Origin: Nectonema munidae | Lineage: Eukaryota > Nematomorpha > Nectonematoida > Nectonematidae | NCBI GenBank assembly: GCA_030549495.1 | Contig: JAUIRK010000627.1 | Coordinates: 310,001-374,000, forward strand | Reading direction: 5' to 3' | DNA length: 64,000 nucleotides | Part shown: positions 50,356 to 62,063 of the stretch, in pieces | Layout of the letters: every line of letters starts with the position of its first letter | How positions within the stretch are numbered: position 1 is the stretch's first letter | Position numbers and translations under genes: made by a program | Notes under the pieces: generated by a model | The model's input: only the letters and a program-made list of their open reading frames with translations | Told to the model about the DNA's origin: nothing | Database searches by the model: none

Positions 50356-51330
50356 ATGATATTATTAGCATCGCTAAAAAAGGTGATATCAAAGCACTTC
50401 TCTCAAGAGAAGTATCTAGAGAAACATTGTGTGAAGCTTTGATCTCCGTTCTCAAGAACCAAGATTTAATACAAGTTTTGACAAAAAAGTCGAGAAAGTT
50501 TTTGAAGAATTTGAAAACCTGAAAAGCACAATAACTACTCTTGGTGATAAAATAGAGAATCAGTATGTGTCTTGTTCTCCTCAATATGCTAGTGTTCTTC
50601 AACATGACAAACCTACTATTAAAGAAACTTTTGATTCAACTAAATTTTTATCTATACCAAATTTTTTCGTAGGAGATAAAATAGAAAACACAAAAGATGT
50701 TATTAACACTAAAATTAATCCTAGTTTAAAAACACTCCGTTTTAAAAAGTTTAAGAGGTTAGCAAGTGGATATTTATTAGTGGAGGCTGACTTTGTTGCA
50801 AATTTTGATCAGTCAAAGAGTTGTCTAACGGCCTCTGGTTTGAAGTACAAATCTTTAAAGCCCGAGACTCCATACTTTTTCTAAATAATATCGATGAAAA
50901 ACTATCCGTAGATGATCTCAAGTTGACCATATCCAAACAAAACAATATTGAGGTAAACGTTATTTTAAATGTTTTAAATTTGACAATAAATTCAACTCTC
51001 AATTATATAATATTGGTATAAAATTCAGCGTTAATGTTATCAAAACCATTTTTTTCAACAGGTATTTGTATATAAAGTGTATAGCCCATCCAGTGTAGTT
51101 GCTTCGTAGCCATGTAAAACTATGTTTTAAATTTAATGGTTTCAATCATGATTGAAAAACTTGTAAAAGTATAAAGCCTATTTGCAGATTTTGTGGTGCT
51201 GATCACCTTTCTTCAACATGTACAGATAAAAGTATCCATTTTGTATAAATTGTTCGAAGAAGAAAATTGAATGCAATCATGTTTGTAACTCTTCTAACTG
51301 TACGTCTTTAGAGAATCTAAGAGCAAAAAG
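50356..51330 (+). pseudogene. LINE ORF1 (gag-like) remnant
   Basis: A helical N-terminal segment (KALLSREVSRETLCEALISV) is followed after a frameshift by FEEFENLKSTITTLGDKIEN, a likely coiled coil. An open frame at 50567-50884 contains NTKINPSLKTLRFKKFKRLA, SGYLLVEADFVANF, an RNA-binding-type fold. Near 51180-51290 lie zinc-knuckle-like cysteines (PICRFCGADHLSSTC, CNHVCNSSNC). ORF1 proteins of jockey/CR1 LINEs bind their RNA. Several frame changes are present. Confidence 0.7.
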
Positions 51331-51349
51331 GTATTTATTCCCAAATCAA

Positions 51350-52200
51350 ATGAAGTTGTCTGAAAGTAATTTTCATGAAAACTTTGATATGCATAATTTA
51401 TTACAAGAAATTTATGAATACCTTAGTATTCAAGCGTCTAATTTTAATTGTATTGATAATCTCAAAAATAAATGTAATGGTTTCAACTGCTTGGGTATCA
51501 ATATTCAGTCGTTGAATTCCAAATATCTGGAACTCAATATATTGTTAAGACTAGAGAACTCTGTCATTTCTTCCCCAATAGCAATTGTCAATCTACAAGA
51601 AACATGGTTAAATTATTATTTAAATCTCTATCCAATTGATAATTATAAGTTTTTCAAATTAATTCACATGCTGGTTTGGGGTTTTATATACATGATTCAC
51701 TAGATTTTACACTTTTTGATGATTTTGAAGTACATGAGTTTGAATTAACCTCTATAAAAATAAAAATAAGTGACTCAACAAATATACCTATTTTTTATGT
51801 TTATAGACATCGAAATAAACAATGTGAAAAAAGTTTATTAATGAGTTTTATAATTTTTAATATGAATTTACTGATGTTGAAAAAGAGCAGGATTATCAAT
51901 AGTTTTTTTACTGGGTTAAGTTCTTTTAGCTTTATACCTACAATAACTGGTTTTACCAGGGAAAAATCAAAATCTCTCATTGATAATTTTCTTATCAAAA
52001 TGAACACACATAGCTTCAATTCGTATGTTATTGACTATAATATTTCAGACCACTATCCTATTCTGTTAAATATAAAAAATATAAAATTGAGAGATAGAAT
52101 TATTACCAAAAAAGTATTCAATAAATATAAGTTTGTTAAATTAGTATCTGAAATGAGTTGGACTGACATCCTCCATGAACATTCAGATAATGCGGATTAA
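51350..52200 (+). pseudogene. LINE ORF2 endonuclease (APE-type) remnant
   Basis: Two overlapping open frames cover it: 51350-51703 with GINIQSLNSKYLELNILLRL and IAIVNLQETWLN (the N and E motifs of APE endonucleases), then 51676-52200 with FYIHDSLDFTLFDDFEVHEF, LTSIKIKISDSTN, SLIDNFLIKMN and the C-terminal SDHYPILLNI box (catalytic Asp/His). A single frameshift near 51690 separates them. It would nick target DNA to prime reverse transcription. Confidence 0.8.
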
Positions 52201-54020
52201 TTTCATCGATATTGTTACAACGCTTATCTTCAGCTCTTAACAGTTGTTTTACTTTTAAAAACTTGAATGTTAAGTTCAATAAATTCAAACATAATAAATG
52301 CTTGTATGAACTTTTAGCCTTGATTAAACAAAGAGACAAACTACGTAAACTATGTATAAAATGAGCAGGGCAACAAATATACTTATATACTAAAAAGTAC
52401 ATTTCTGTAAGAAATAAAGTGAAATATCTTTGAAAGAAATTGAAATATAACTTTATTCTCACAGATTTTTGAATACACTTGACAATAAAACTCTTTGGAA
52501 AAATGTAAATTATATTTTCATGCCAAAGTATAATAAAGTATTGAATTTGAAAAACGACGGAAAAAATATATTGATGATCCTTAATATGTATCTGAAGATT
52601 TTAATCATCAGTTTACCAAGTTCTCTCTTTTACTTTATAATGACAATAGTTTTACCAATCTTTCGTCTTTCACTAATTCTACTTTTTCCTTAAGTAAAAT
52701 CTCTATTAATGACATACGTCTAGCTGTTCAAAGCTTCAAATAAAAAGAATATGAGGACTTTTATGGTTTTTTAATAATAACTATTCGATCTATTATTAAC
52801 TACATCTGTCTACTTCTTTATCACATTTTCAATTCCTGCTTATCTAAAGGTATTTATCCTAACAGTTTCAAAATAGGTAAAGTAATTCCAATTTTTAAAA
52901 AAGGTTGTCCTTACTCTGTAGAAAACTAACGCCCTATAACTATTATTACAACTATCTCTAAAATCTTCTAGAAAATTCTTTTTTTCACAGATTGACAAAT
53001 ATTTTGTAAACAATAATCTTTTTTATGATAAGCTATATTTTTAGACTTGAATAAAGCGTTTGTATACGACATAATATTAAAATCATATGGGTTTGAAAAT
53101 TTTCCATCAAAACTTATGAGAGAATAACTGGTAAAGCGAAAATAGTGTTTTTCAGTAAAAATTGCATGTCTAACTTTGTTGTTTTGAATTGTGGTGTTCC
53201 ACAGGGATTTATCATTGGTCCACTTCTTTTGAAAATATTTATCAATGATCATCACACTTGTAACAGGAATATAGATTTTTATTTATATTCCGATGATGTA
53301 ACGCTTTTGATCTCTTATCACAACGTTTCATTTGATTCAAATTATCTGATCGTTGTGGATAATCTTTAGAAAGTAAACTTCTAGTTTTGCAATAATGGTT
53401 TATCAGTGAATAATTCAAAATCTAAAGGCATGATTTATTCAAATAGGTTTCACTGTAACAAAAATTTATCATCAGTTTTTGATTTTGTATGTGAATTTAA
53501 ATTGCATGGATTGATTATTGTTGATAATAAGTTAAAATGGGAACAGCACAAAAATTTTGTTTGTTCAAAGTTTCATTCGTGGGTATTTTCAGATTATTCA
53601 AAAATAAATTAAATAGAAATACTTTATTATATTTGTATAAATCCTTTTTCTTGCCTCATATCTTTTATAACTTTTTGAACTGGAGACCCTCCAATTTACA
53701 TGATATCTTCATTCTTCAAAAAAAATAATTAGAGTAATATTTAATAAAGCATATATATCTAATATTGATAGTATGTTTTTGGATATTTATGATTTTAAAT
53801 TAACACTTTTTTGTTTCAAAATGATATTTGGGCATGTACCTCCAAACTTTATACAGTTAATAACTTTCAATTTCGAAATACGTAAATCTAACCTTAGATC
53901 ATATTTGCATATGAGCTTACCTTCATATAGACTGAAATATTCCAAACAATCTATATTCTGGAAATTAACACACTATTTGAATTATAACATTGATAGTTTT
54001 CAGACCTGTGATACATTTTA
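52201..54020 (+). pseudogene. LINE ORF2 reverse transcriptase remnant
   Basis: After a damaged linker (52201-52740), RT motifs appear in order: KGIYPNSFKIGKVIPIFKKG with the RPITI block (52850-52945), FLDLNKAFVYD (near 53045), CGVPQGFIIGPLLLKIFIND (near 53190-53250), FYLYSDDVTLLI with the active site YSDD at 53284-53295, then LSVNNSKSKGMIYSN and LHGLIIVDNKLKWEQHKNFV. The thumb and tail are LLYLYKSFFLPHIFYNFLNW and FLDIYDFKLTLFCFKMIFGH (53537-54021). Stops and frame changes break it into about six pieces. With the two preceding parts it makes a nearly full-length element of about 3.7 kb, separate from the LINEs at 11385 and 41468. Confidence 0.85.
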
Positions 54021-54959
54021 AAAATTAAAAAGGAAACTAAGAATGACGCCCTACTGAGTTATAATGGCTAAAATTACACGATAGTAGTTTCATTTCTAAT
54101 TTTATTTCTATAAAAGTCACTTTTTTACTCATTTTGTTTTGAGTTTTAATCAGTTGCTATTTGTTTGAATATGTGTATATAGTATTACTCTTGTGTTCGT
54201 CTTCAATTCCTTCTAATTCTTTTGTGAACTTGGAATGTTCCCATTATGTGTGTCATTTATATTTTTATGTATAATTTGTACTCCTAAAATTTTAATTACA
54301 TCTAAATTTTGTTGTTAACTAAGGTGTTTTTAAGCAAGTTAATTTTAACCTTTTGAAACACTTTTTTTTTCAGTTGTAATTTTATTATGACTTTTTGTCT
54401 CATTTGTTTCATACAACACATATATATCAGAGGTCTGGCAAGACCTCCGGGGAGACAACTTGCCAAACTTGCCAGCCTTATTATATATTTAAATGTGTAA
54501 ATCGTAAAATGCTTAAAAAATATACTTAAAATAAAAATTTTCAAAAAATATTTTACATACATACTGAAAGCCACATTTCAAAAATTCTACCTAAAAGTTC
54601 AAAAAATTTAACTTTGAAATTGCAGTTTTATTTCATAAAAACTATATGATTGGTTGAAATGTTTATGTAATATATAATAATAATAATAATATTAATACTA
54701 CTACTACTACTAATATTACTTCTTGAAAATTTTTACTTATTTGATTTGCAGAAAGAATTAAACTGTTTTTCAATATTTCTTTTTCATGATATATATATCA
54801 TTAGAAAGCTTATCGTTTGCTACATACTCTAGAATAATTTATTTTTGCAAAAGTTTTAAAAAATTTTAATAAATGGACCTTACTTCGAAAAATTTGGTCT
54901 AAATTTTTGAAAAAATTACGGACCACCTTTTTATCGAAGCATAATGTGAAGATTTTTAA
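54021..54959. other. LINE 3' region and AT-rich spacer
   Basis: A short inverted or duplicated phrase near 54430-54476 ('aggtctggcaagacct', 'cttgccaaacttgccagc') and a TAA/ACT microsatellite at 54673-54715. No gene was seen. Confidence 0.35.
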
Positions 54960-55861
54960 AAAAAAATTGAATGAAAATGGTATCATTGGAAAGGTATAAT
55001 CTTTGTGGTTAACATAGGAAATAAATATATTTTCATTTTTCCAAAATCTGCTTTTATGTTAGGTCAGTCAAGCAGTTGCGTAGCCAAAAAATGGAAGTTG
55101 GGGGGGGGGGGCATGCAAGGAATTTAGGGGGCATGCAAGGAATTTAGGGGGGCATGCAAGGAATTTAGGGGGGCAAGCATATTGGAAATAAAATTATTTG
55201 GGGGGGGGGGGCAGTAAAGGTATTTGGAGGGCCACTGCCCCCCTTGCCCCCCCCCTCTGGCTACGCCACTGGAGTCAAGTTTTATCTAGTTTAAAAAAAT
55301 ACCAATAATAATTAACGTTCTTAATTTATATAATATTTTTCCAATATTTAATATTCACAAAGGTAAAATATGATTTTTTACATTTTAAAATTTCATAGTT
55401 AAAGAAAACAGTCGAAAATTAATATATATTTTTTACTTTTTATGGGTCAGTAGTATAGGTCAGTATAATGTTTTTCTATTAAATTTATAATTAATTTTGA
55501 AGTGAAAAATGTTGATCGAATGTATAAAATTTGAAGCTATACTCTTTGTGGGTAAAATAGGCTAGGTTTTACAAATAAATATATTTTTATTTTTCCAAAA
55601 TCCGCTTTTATGTGAGGTCAGTCAATTTTTATCTAGTTTCAAAAAATACCAATAATTAACGTGATGAGTTTATATATTATTTCTTCAAAATTTTATATTC
55701 ACAAAGGTAGAATATGGTTTTTAACATTTTAAAATGTCATAGTTAAATAAAACTGTCGAAAATTAATATATATTTTTTACTTTTTATGGGTCAGTAGTAT
55801 AGGTCAGTATAATATTTTTCTAATAAATTTTAAATTATTTTTCAAGTGAAAAATGTCGATT
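54960..55861. repeat. tandem duplication, about 347-bp unit
   Basis: Two copies of a segment with 'ttttccaaaatctgctttta', 'aggtcagtca', 'tatctagttt', 'tttttactttttatgggtca' and 'gtagtataggtcagtataat'. Landmark 'ggtcagtcaa' is at 55062 and 55616, or 347 bp apart once the 207 bp added by the MITE insertion are removed. Confidence 0.85.
55073..55271. mobile_element. hAT-type MITE, 199 bp, with internal minisatellite
   Basis: The ends are inverted: CAGTTGCGTAGCCA at the left and CAGTGGCGTAGCCA (complement) at the right. The flanking 8-mers CAGTCAAG and GAGTCAAG match at 7 of 8. The second copy of the surrounding duplication (near 55616) has the uninterrupted site. Inside are three copies of a 20-21 bp G-rich unit ('gggggcatgcaaggaattta'). 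Confidence 0.88.
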
Positions 55862-56366
55862 AAATGTAAGAGTTTTGTTGGATAATCGTAGTCTACTTTT
55901 ATTTAGTTTAGATAAAACCTTTCTAATTTTTAACGAAGGGCATTCGTTATATTTATACCGACAGTGTGCGAAGAATAAATCACATTATTGATTGATTTTA
56001 GAGCATAAATATGCGAAGAAAGATTAACACATGTTGCATTACGCGTTTGTGAGCGCAGTGAATTCTTATCTCACATACGCTTTACCACATCTTTAGCACG
56101 CGTGTCTGGTTTGTCGATTGAATGTACGAGTTTTGTTGGATAATCGTAGTCTACTTTTATTTAGTTTAGATACAACCTTTCTAATTTTTAACGAAGGGCA
56201 TTCGTTATATTTATACCGACAGGTGCAAAGTATAAATCACATTATTGATTGATTTTAGAGCATAACTATGTGAAGAAAGATTAACACATGTTGCATTACG
56301 CGTTTGTGAGCGCAGTGAATTCTTATCTCGCATACGCTTCACCACATCTTTAGCACGCGTGTGTGG
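55862..56366. repeat. tandem duplication, about 258-bp unit
   Basis: Two highly similar copies begin at about 55862 and about 56119. Each contains 'gagttttgttggataatcgt', 'acgaagggcattcgttatat', 'gttgcattacgcgtttgtga' and 'atctttagcacgcgtgt'. The near identity suggests recent duplication. Confidence 0.9.
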
Positions 56367-56641
56367 TTTTTTATTTTTATTTTAATTTTTTATGGGCTTT
56401 CAGAATACATTACTTATATCATAAGTCCTTAAGAAATACCATTTTACTGTTTATATTTTCCATGGGCTTCATACCATTAATTAGCAGATAAGACCATCGT
56501 AGTATACAGGTATAATGTATATAGGTAATAACTTATGTAGCATCGTCTCCCCGAATGAGGTATATCAAATCTTACATCTAACAGAATGTGAACAGAAAGT
56601 TGAACATTGTCTCCCTAGTTATTTGTACATGGAATAGAAAC
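56367..56641. other. spacer with stray minisatellite unit
   Basis: A single unit-like phrase 'accatcgtagtatacaggt' near 56491 precedes the array by about 150 bp. No gene was seen. Confidence 0.4.
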
Positions 56642-56810
56642 CATCGTAGTATACAGGTTGAAGATGAATCATCGTAGTATACAGATTGGAGATGAATCAT
56701 CGTAGTATACAGGTTGGGGATGAATCATCGTAGTATACAGGTTGGAGATGAATCATTGTAGTATATAGTTTGGAGATGAATCATCGTAGAATAAAGATTG
56801 GAGATATTAT
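56642..56810. repeat. 28-bp minisatellite
   Basis: Six units start at 56642, 56670, 56698, 56726, 56754 and 56782, consensus CATCGTAGTATACAGGTTGG then AGATGAAT. The last two units are the most diverged. Confidence 0.95.
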
Positions 56811-57306
56811 ATATATCAAATAGTTTAAATGTTACTCTATAATATTGATTACTCTATTTTATATGATTATATAGATGTACTAGTGAATAGTAAATAAATT
56901 TCTTTCTTCTTCTTCTTCTTTGTGGAAAAAAAATTTTTTTTTGTTTTTTTTGTGAACCATACTTTTGTTGCCATAAATTTTTTTTATCTCTCTCTCTTTC
57001 TCAACTTGATAAAATCGATGCAGTTATCAGCATTAATGGTAGAATTTTGGATGTTAAATATCCTTACTCAATATTTAGGTTTTTAGATACAGAATATATA
57101 AAAATTATAGAGTTTAATTTTTAAAAGCAAAAAAGTAGCATTCTATCTATTTTAGAATTATAATTTATTAAAATATTTTAAATAATATATTTTTTAAAAT
57201 CTTTTTAATTTAATATTTTGTTTTTTATTTTTTTTCGACTACACTGATTTTAAATATTTATATTTTTTTATAATGAAAAGATATCTTATAATATATTTTA
57301 AAAAAT
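56811..57306. other. possible retroelement 3' end with AATAAA and CTT repeat
   Basis: 'agtaaataaattt' directly followed by (CTT)n at 56903-56921 resembles a polyadenylation signal and simple-repeat tail, as in the LINE at 11285. No coding part is attached. The remainder is AT-rich. Confidence 0.35.
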
Positions 57307-57612
57307 ATGGGTGCTGGCTCAAGCAAAAACGCTAAATTTTCTGATGTTGAAAGTAAAGGATGGTGTTTTAGGAAAAATGAGCAAAATATATTTCATTGTC
57401 AAGCTTCATCATTAGATTTTAATATTAATCAATTTAATAAGCTTTCAAGTAATTTTGAAATTTTTATTTAAAATATTTAGTTTTTTAATTATTTAGTTTC
57501 ATATGTAGCTAATTATTTATCAAAGACGTCATTAGAAGGTGTTCTTTCCAAAAAAGTATGCAGTTTTCCAATTTTAGATCATGCTAAATCGTGCAGATTT
57601 TTTTACCTATAG
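57307..57612 (+). CDS. putative two-exon small gene, unrecognised
   Basis: Exon 1 (57307-57448) starts at an ATG and encodes MGAGSSKNAKFSDVESKGWC, FRKNEQNIFHCQASS and more. Removing a 48-bp GT...AG intron (57449-57496) joins it in phase to exon 2 (57497-57612), which reads SYVANYLSKTSLEGVLSKKV, CSFPILDHAKSCRFFYL and stops at TAG. The product is 85 aa. The first residues fit an N-myristoylation signal (Met-Gly with Ser at 5-6), which would place it at a membrane. The intron call rests on consensus bases and phase only. It could be a chance frame or the first exons of a longer gene. Coordinates may be off by one base. Confidence 0.28.
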
Positions 57613-59249
57613 GTTAATAGCAATAAAAACGGCATATATCCATAGTTATATTTTTTACATATAAAATGTGCAAGTTTTAGCCTGATCATATAAGTTTAAG
57701 CTATTTTTTTATACTTTTTTCTTTTATTTAACTTACTAAAACTACAAAGCTACGCAAGAAAGGTCGCAATAATCAGGTGTAATCTTTTACTCAATGCTTA
57801 ATAATTCCTTCGAATTTGCTGCAATGCTTTCCATTTTTCGCAATATTAAAAATTATTTATATATTCCATCATAGTTCGCAATCTATATAATGCTTTCAAG
57901 TCGTTTTTATTTTTAAAAATATTGAAATAATTGTTTGTGAACGTGCAACTTTCAAAATATTACTTTCCGATACTATTCTCATATTTTTGAAATAATTTTT
58001 TTAATTATTTTTTGTGAAGAGTTACTATAATTAAATCTTTAATTTTATTTTTTCCATAAGCTTTAAATTTTTATGAAATATATCAATTCACTTTTTTAAA
58101 AGTTTTTGCTATAACTTTTTCTTCTTTATAATTTATACAGGTTTAATTTTAAAAGATTTAGTTCTAATTTTATTCAATTTTAGATTATGATTTCCTTAAG
58201 AAAATTGTTCTTTAGATTTTTTTTATTTAACCCCATTTTTTCGAATTTTACAATTTATTTTCCAATTGATATCTCCTAGCCACCATAAATTGATAAATCT
58301 TTTCAAATGCATCTAATCGTGAAAAAAAAGTAACACCAATAAATTCAGCTAACCTGAATAATGTAGTTATACCATTTTTTGATCAAAAAAGAAGTGTATA
58401 ATTTATGTAATAATTTTCGACACGTTCTGACAAATTTGATTGGTGTTTTAAAAAGTATTTATTTTAACTAATAATTTTAGAAAGATAACTATTAAAAATC
58501 AATTTATCGTACTTGAAAATAGTAATTTAGTTGTCCTTTTGGATAAAAAACCGCAATAATACCTATAATTAGGTCTATGGACTTTGACACTAAACGGACC
58601 AACCAAAAGTTAGACTGAATTAAATATACAAACATTTTTAAAAAGTATTTTGTTCTACTCATAAACTGAGTTTTGGTCATTTCGATATTATTTGTGTAAT
58701 AAAAAAGTTCATTCTTTAATTTTATTAAAATTTTCAGCCTTTGATTTGTTAAAACACAACGTTATACCAAAATGATAATATTTTTTTATTCCGTTTTTAT
58801 CGGGAATCGGAATCAACCTTTTTTGAGAATCGGAATTTTTTATGATTTTGGGCGATTGCCACTTATTCTAAATAAGAACTCAGTTTCAAAAAATTTCTTC
58901 ATTATAAAAATTTAATGAGATTAAGTTCTTGTTTTACGGATTATATATAAACTGCAGCTTATACTATTAAAAATCTTTTCATTTCAAGATGTTTTTATTT
59001 ATTCATCTAAATTTTGTTCTAATTTTTGAGTATACCAATTTATATGCAATCTGTTTGATATTCTGAAAGAAGAGTTGTACTTCAAATCAGTAGGATGATA
59101 TGAGTTAATATTCATTATGCAATTCAAGTAAACTTCTAGATAGGCAAAAGTTTTTACTTGCTCGCTGCATTGAATAGCTACTTAAGGTTTAGCTGGTGGG
59201 CGCAATTAAAATTGGGTTCTTTAAAAATGTATTAATAAATTGCAATATC
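57613..59249. other. AT-rich region, nothing recognised
   Basis: No coding exon could be supported, although further exons of the preceding candidate could lie here. Confidence 0.35.
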
Positions 59250-59446
59250 GGGTCTTTTCGTTTAGACGGCCACATCAAGTAATCACCATTTCATCTGCCT
59301 TTTATAATTAATTATATTTACTTAGTAAGTTATTGATTAATTATTAATTAATTATAGTTATTAATATTATAGCAACCAGGACATAACTGTAAAAGGCAGA
59401 CGAAATGGTGATTACTTCATGTGGCCCCGTCTAAACAAAAAGACCC
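59250..59446. mobile_element. fold-back MITE, 197 bp
   Basis: The inverted arms are about 60 bp: GGGTCTTTTCGTTTAGACGG, then 'ccacatcaagtaatcaccat'. The right arm, complemented, is GGGTCTTTTTGTTTAGACGG, then 'ggccacatgaagtaatcacc'. A perfect 8-bp target duplication GCAATATC lies at 59242-59249 and 59447-59454. The loop is AT-rich. GGG-starting termini with 8-bp duplications suit Merlin-type elements, but the superfamily is not certain. Confidence 0.92.
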
Positions 59447-59454
59447 GCAATATC

Positions 59455-60072
59455 TTTAGCTATTCTGCTTGTTTATTAACACTTCTTTTTTATAATTTTG
59501 AAAAAAAAACCTTCATGTTTTTGAGCTGAAGTTTTAAAAAGTTTACAAAATAAACTTTTTAATAAATTTTTCAAATTTTAACTAGAACTAGAGCCGTATA
59601 AAACGAGGTGACGGGTTGTAGCTTTTCCAACGCTGGTATGGATTTTATCAAACTGTGAAACACACCCCTTTAGCTATTGTAGTGTGGCATTATAATACCA
59701 ACTTTTTTGATATGGCTTCGATACACGTGTTCTGACTGAATTAAATTTATTTCAAGGTGTGGCGATGGGAGGCTGGATTGGAATGTGAACGCTTTCACAA
59801 TGTGTGTGTGTGTATGTATTCTTATGCATATATATATGGGTGTGTGTGTGTGAGAGTTTATGTGTTGCATGTATGCATAAATGTTCAGGATAATAATAGT
59901 GTGGTGTGTCTTAATTTGCATTGAATAACAATTAATTAAATATATTTTTTCAATGTTCTTGATATGAACTTTTGAAATCACTAGGTATCTTTCAAAACAG
60001 CACGAATACAGATATTGAATACCAAAATAATAATAGAGTAGTGAGTCTATTTGAATGGATGTCTATATAATT
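59455..60072. other. spacer with TG microsatellite
   Basis: TG-rich runs at 59801-59815 and 59840-59853. The minus-strand open frame across them (59670-59981, His/Ile/Thr-rich) is an artefact of the microsatellite. Confidence 0.4.
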
Positions 60073-61644
60073 GAGGGGTTCCCAAACCTGGGGTCGCTTA
60101 GCATTTTTTTGGGGTCGCAAAGACCTTAAAATAAAAACATTGTCAACTGATAATTCTAAGAATTTTTAAGGATATAGAGTCAAATATTCGTTGAGGGATA
60201 GTGGATAATTTCTTCTCTATTTTTAAAAAAGATAAATGAAGAAAAGTATGAAGAAGAGAAACCCACAAAATTATAAATCAATTTTAATGTTAATATCTTT
60301 TAAAGAAAGACAACAAGTCAACCACACAGTGATAACGACTCATTGCCTGCTTCACCGAGAAATCCTTGCTTCTCGATCAATGTCACTTGAGCTTAACACT
60401 GTTATAGAAGATGTTATTCAAATTTTATTAAATCATCAACATTGAATTCAAGGCTGCCTAATCAAAAGTGCTCTGATATGGGAATGGGATCCGAATATGA
60501 ACATCTGCTTTACTACTCTCCTGTCAGGAGGCTATCACGAAGAAAAGTGCTTCAGAGGGTGCTTTACATGCGTGCAGAGGTTGAAATCTTCCTAAACGAG
60601 AAGAGACATGTACTGACATCAAGGCTTAGAGAACCAAAGTGGTTGCTTAAACTGGCATATCTGAGAGACATATTTTTCAGAGTTGAATTTGCTGAATATG
60701 TCCATGCAAGGAAAATATGAGACTATTATCTGTGTCAGAAAAGTTCAAGGCTTTCAAAGGAAAGCTGAGGATATGGAAAAGAAAGATCGAACTAGCAAAA
60801 ACTGCGTCCTTTCCACTTTTGCAACTTTTTCTGGAAGATGAAAAAGAGGCCATGCTTCTCGCCGTACAAAGTATCTTTGTTGGGCATCTTTAGAAATTGA
60901 GGAGTTTGACAGGTACATTCCGGGTGGAGAGCTGCATGAGAAATACAAATGTTTGCGAAGACCATTCGATATCCAAGCCAAGGATCTTTCAAAAGAAGAG
61001 TCTTCTATCCAAAATCTTCAAGAGGAGCTTATAGAGATCCAGCATGAGGAAACTCTTCCTTTTATCTTTCAGCGACAAACTCTAAGTGTGTTCTGGACTG
61101 CTGTGAAAAAGAAACCAGTCCTTGGATTCGAGGCTATGAATGTGTTATTGCTTTTCGCCACAACCTATTTGTTTGAATCACGATTTGCAGCTTTGACTGC
61201 CTTCAAAACTAAAAGCTAAGGTTGAAGCTTTGTCTGGAACCGAAACATGATTTGAGGGTAGCACTTTTCAAGACTGAACTAAGAATAGAGAAACTTAGCA
61301 ACATGATTCAAACCCAAGGCTCCAATTAAAATTAATTTACCATTTCACACCTTTAGCTTGTTTTTAGAGAATGAGACAGAAGATTATTTCAGAAGTGGTT
61401 GTTTTAATTAATGTCAAGTTTTAAAATTGATAACTCTGTGCATATAATAATAATGATGTTAGTTTTGTCCTTCACAACGTTAAAGTACCTCTCTTACAGA
61501 TCATTACAATTGTCGTCCCTTACTTTTACAGCCAACTAATTATATACAGTTTTAGTAAAATATATGCAACTAAATTAGTGGGGTCGCGGTCATATTTTGA
61601 GAAATTTAATAGGGGTCGCCTAAAAAAAAGTTTGGGAACCACTG
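60073..61644 (+). mobile_element. hAT element with degraded left end
   Basis: The right end, complemented, reads CAGTGGTTCCCAAAC. The left end reads 'gaggggttcccaaacc', the same terminus with changes at the tip. Both are followed inward by 'ggggtcgc' phrases. No matching 8-bp duplication is left. It carries one transposase remnant on the plus strand. Confidence 0.75.
60236..61330 (+). pseudogene. hAT transposase C-terminal half (SCAND3/ZBED-like)
   Basis: The reading begins in the middle of the core with TVITTHCLLHREILASRSMS and LELNTVIEDVIQILLNHQH. It continues with MGSEYEHLLYYSPVRRLSRR, KVLQRVLYMRAEVEIFLNEK and LLKLAYLRDIFFRVEF (60442-60720). After frame changes come RPFDIQAKDLSKEESSIQNL and FEAMNVLLLFATTYLFESRF (60953-61219). 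This is the insertion and dimerisation half. The N-terminal zinc finger and the first two catalytic residues are absent, so the element is internally deleted. It is related to, but clearly distinct from, the nested hAT at 21363-24147. Confidence 0.85.
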
Positions 61645-62063
61645 AAAATTTTCTTAAACTAAAATAAAATTAGCCTATATGAGTATGTTCATACGTTGAA
61701 AAAAATGTCTTGTGGCATATTCAAAATACCATAATCTCCAAAAATAAATATCGCCTATATTTAGAAGGACTTATCTCTTGGGAAATTTTTAACACTTCGG
61801 GATTCTTCTATATCACCAGAGATTTCGTTCTTAAGCATGTGGTAAAAGTGAAACAAACTGGGAAAACAAATAGATATGGCAGTCGTATCGTATGCTTTAA
61901 ATTTTCGCATTCCCAATTCTCTCTTTCCCATCTCTTATGCTCTTTCATCACCCAGAAAATTAACTTTATCAGTTTTATTCATTAATTATAATAATGAGTA
62001 AAATATGTGTTTGTTTTTCATTAATGGAAACACTTTTTTGATTTTACTACCTCTCTACTTATA
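61645..62063. other. spacer with unrecognised ORF
   Basis: An open frame at 61710-61985 (91 codons, MWHIQNTIISKNKYRLYLEG) has no recognisable domain and is probably chance. Confidence 0.25.

Noticed and set aside
50348-50605. Minus-strand open frame
   Set aside because: Antisense to the LINE ORF1 helical region.
59670-59981. Minus-strand open frame rich in His, Thr and Ile
   Set aside because: Generated by the TG microsatellite.
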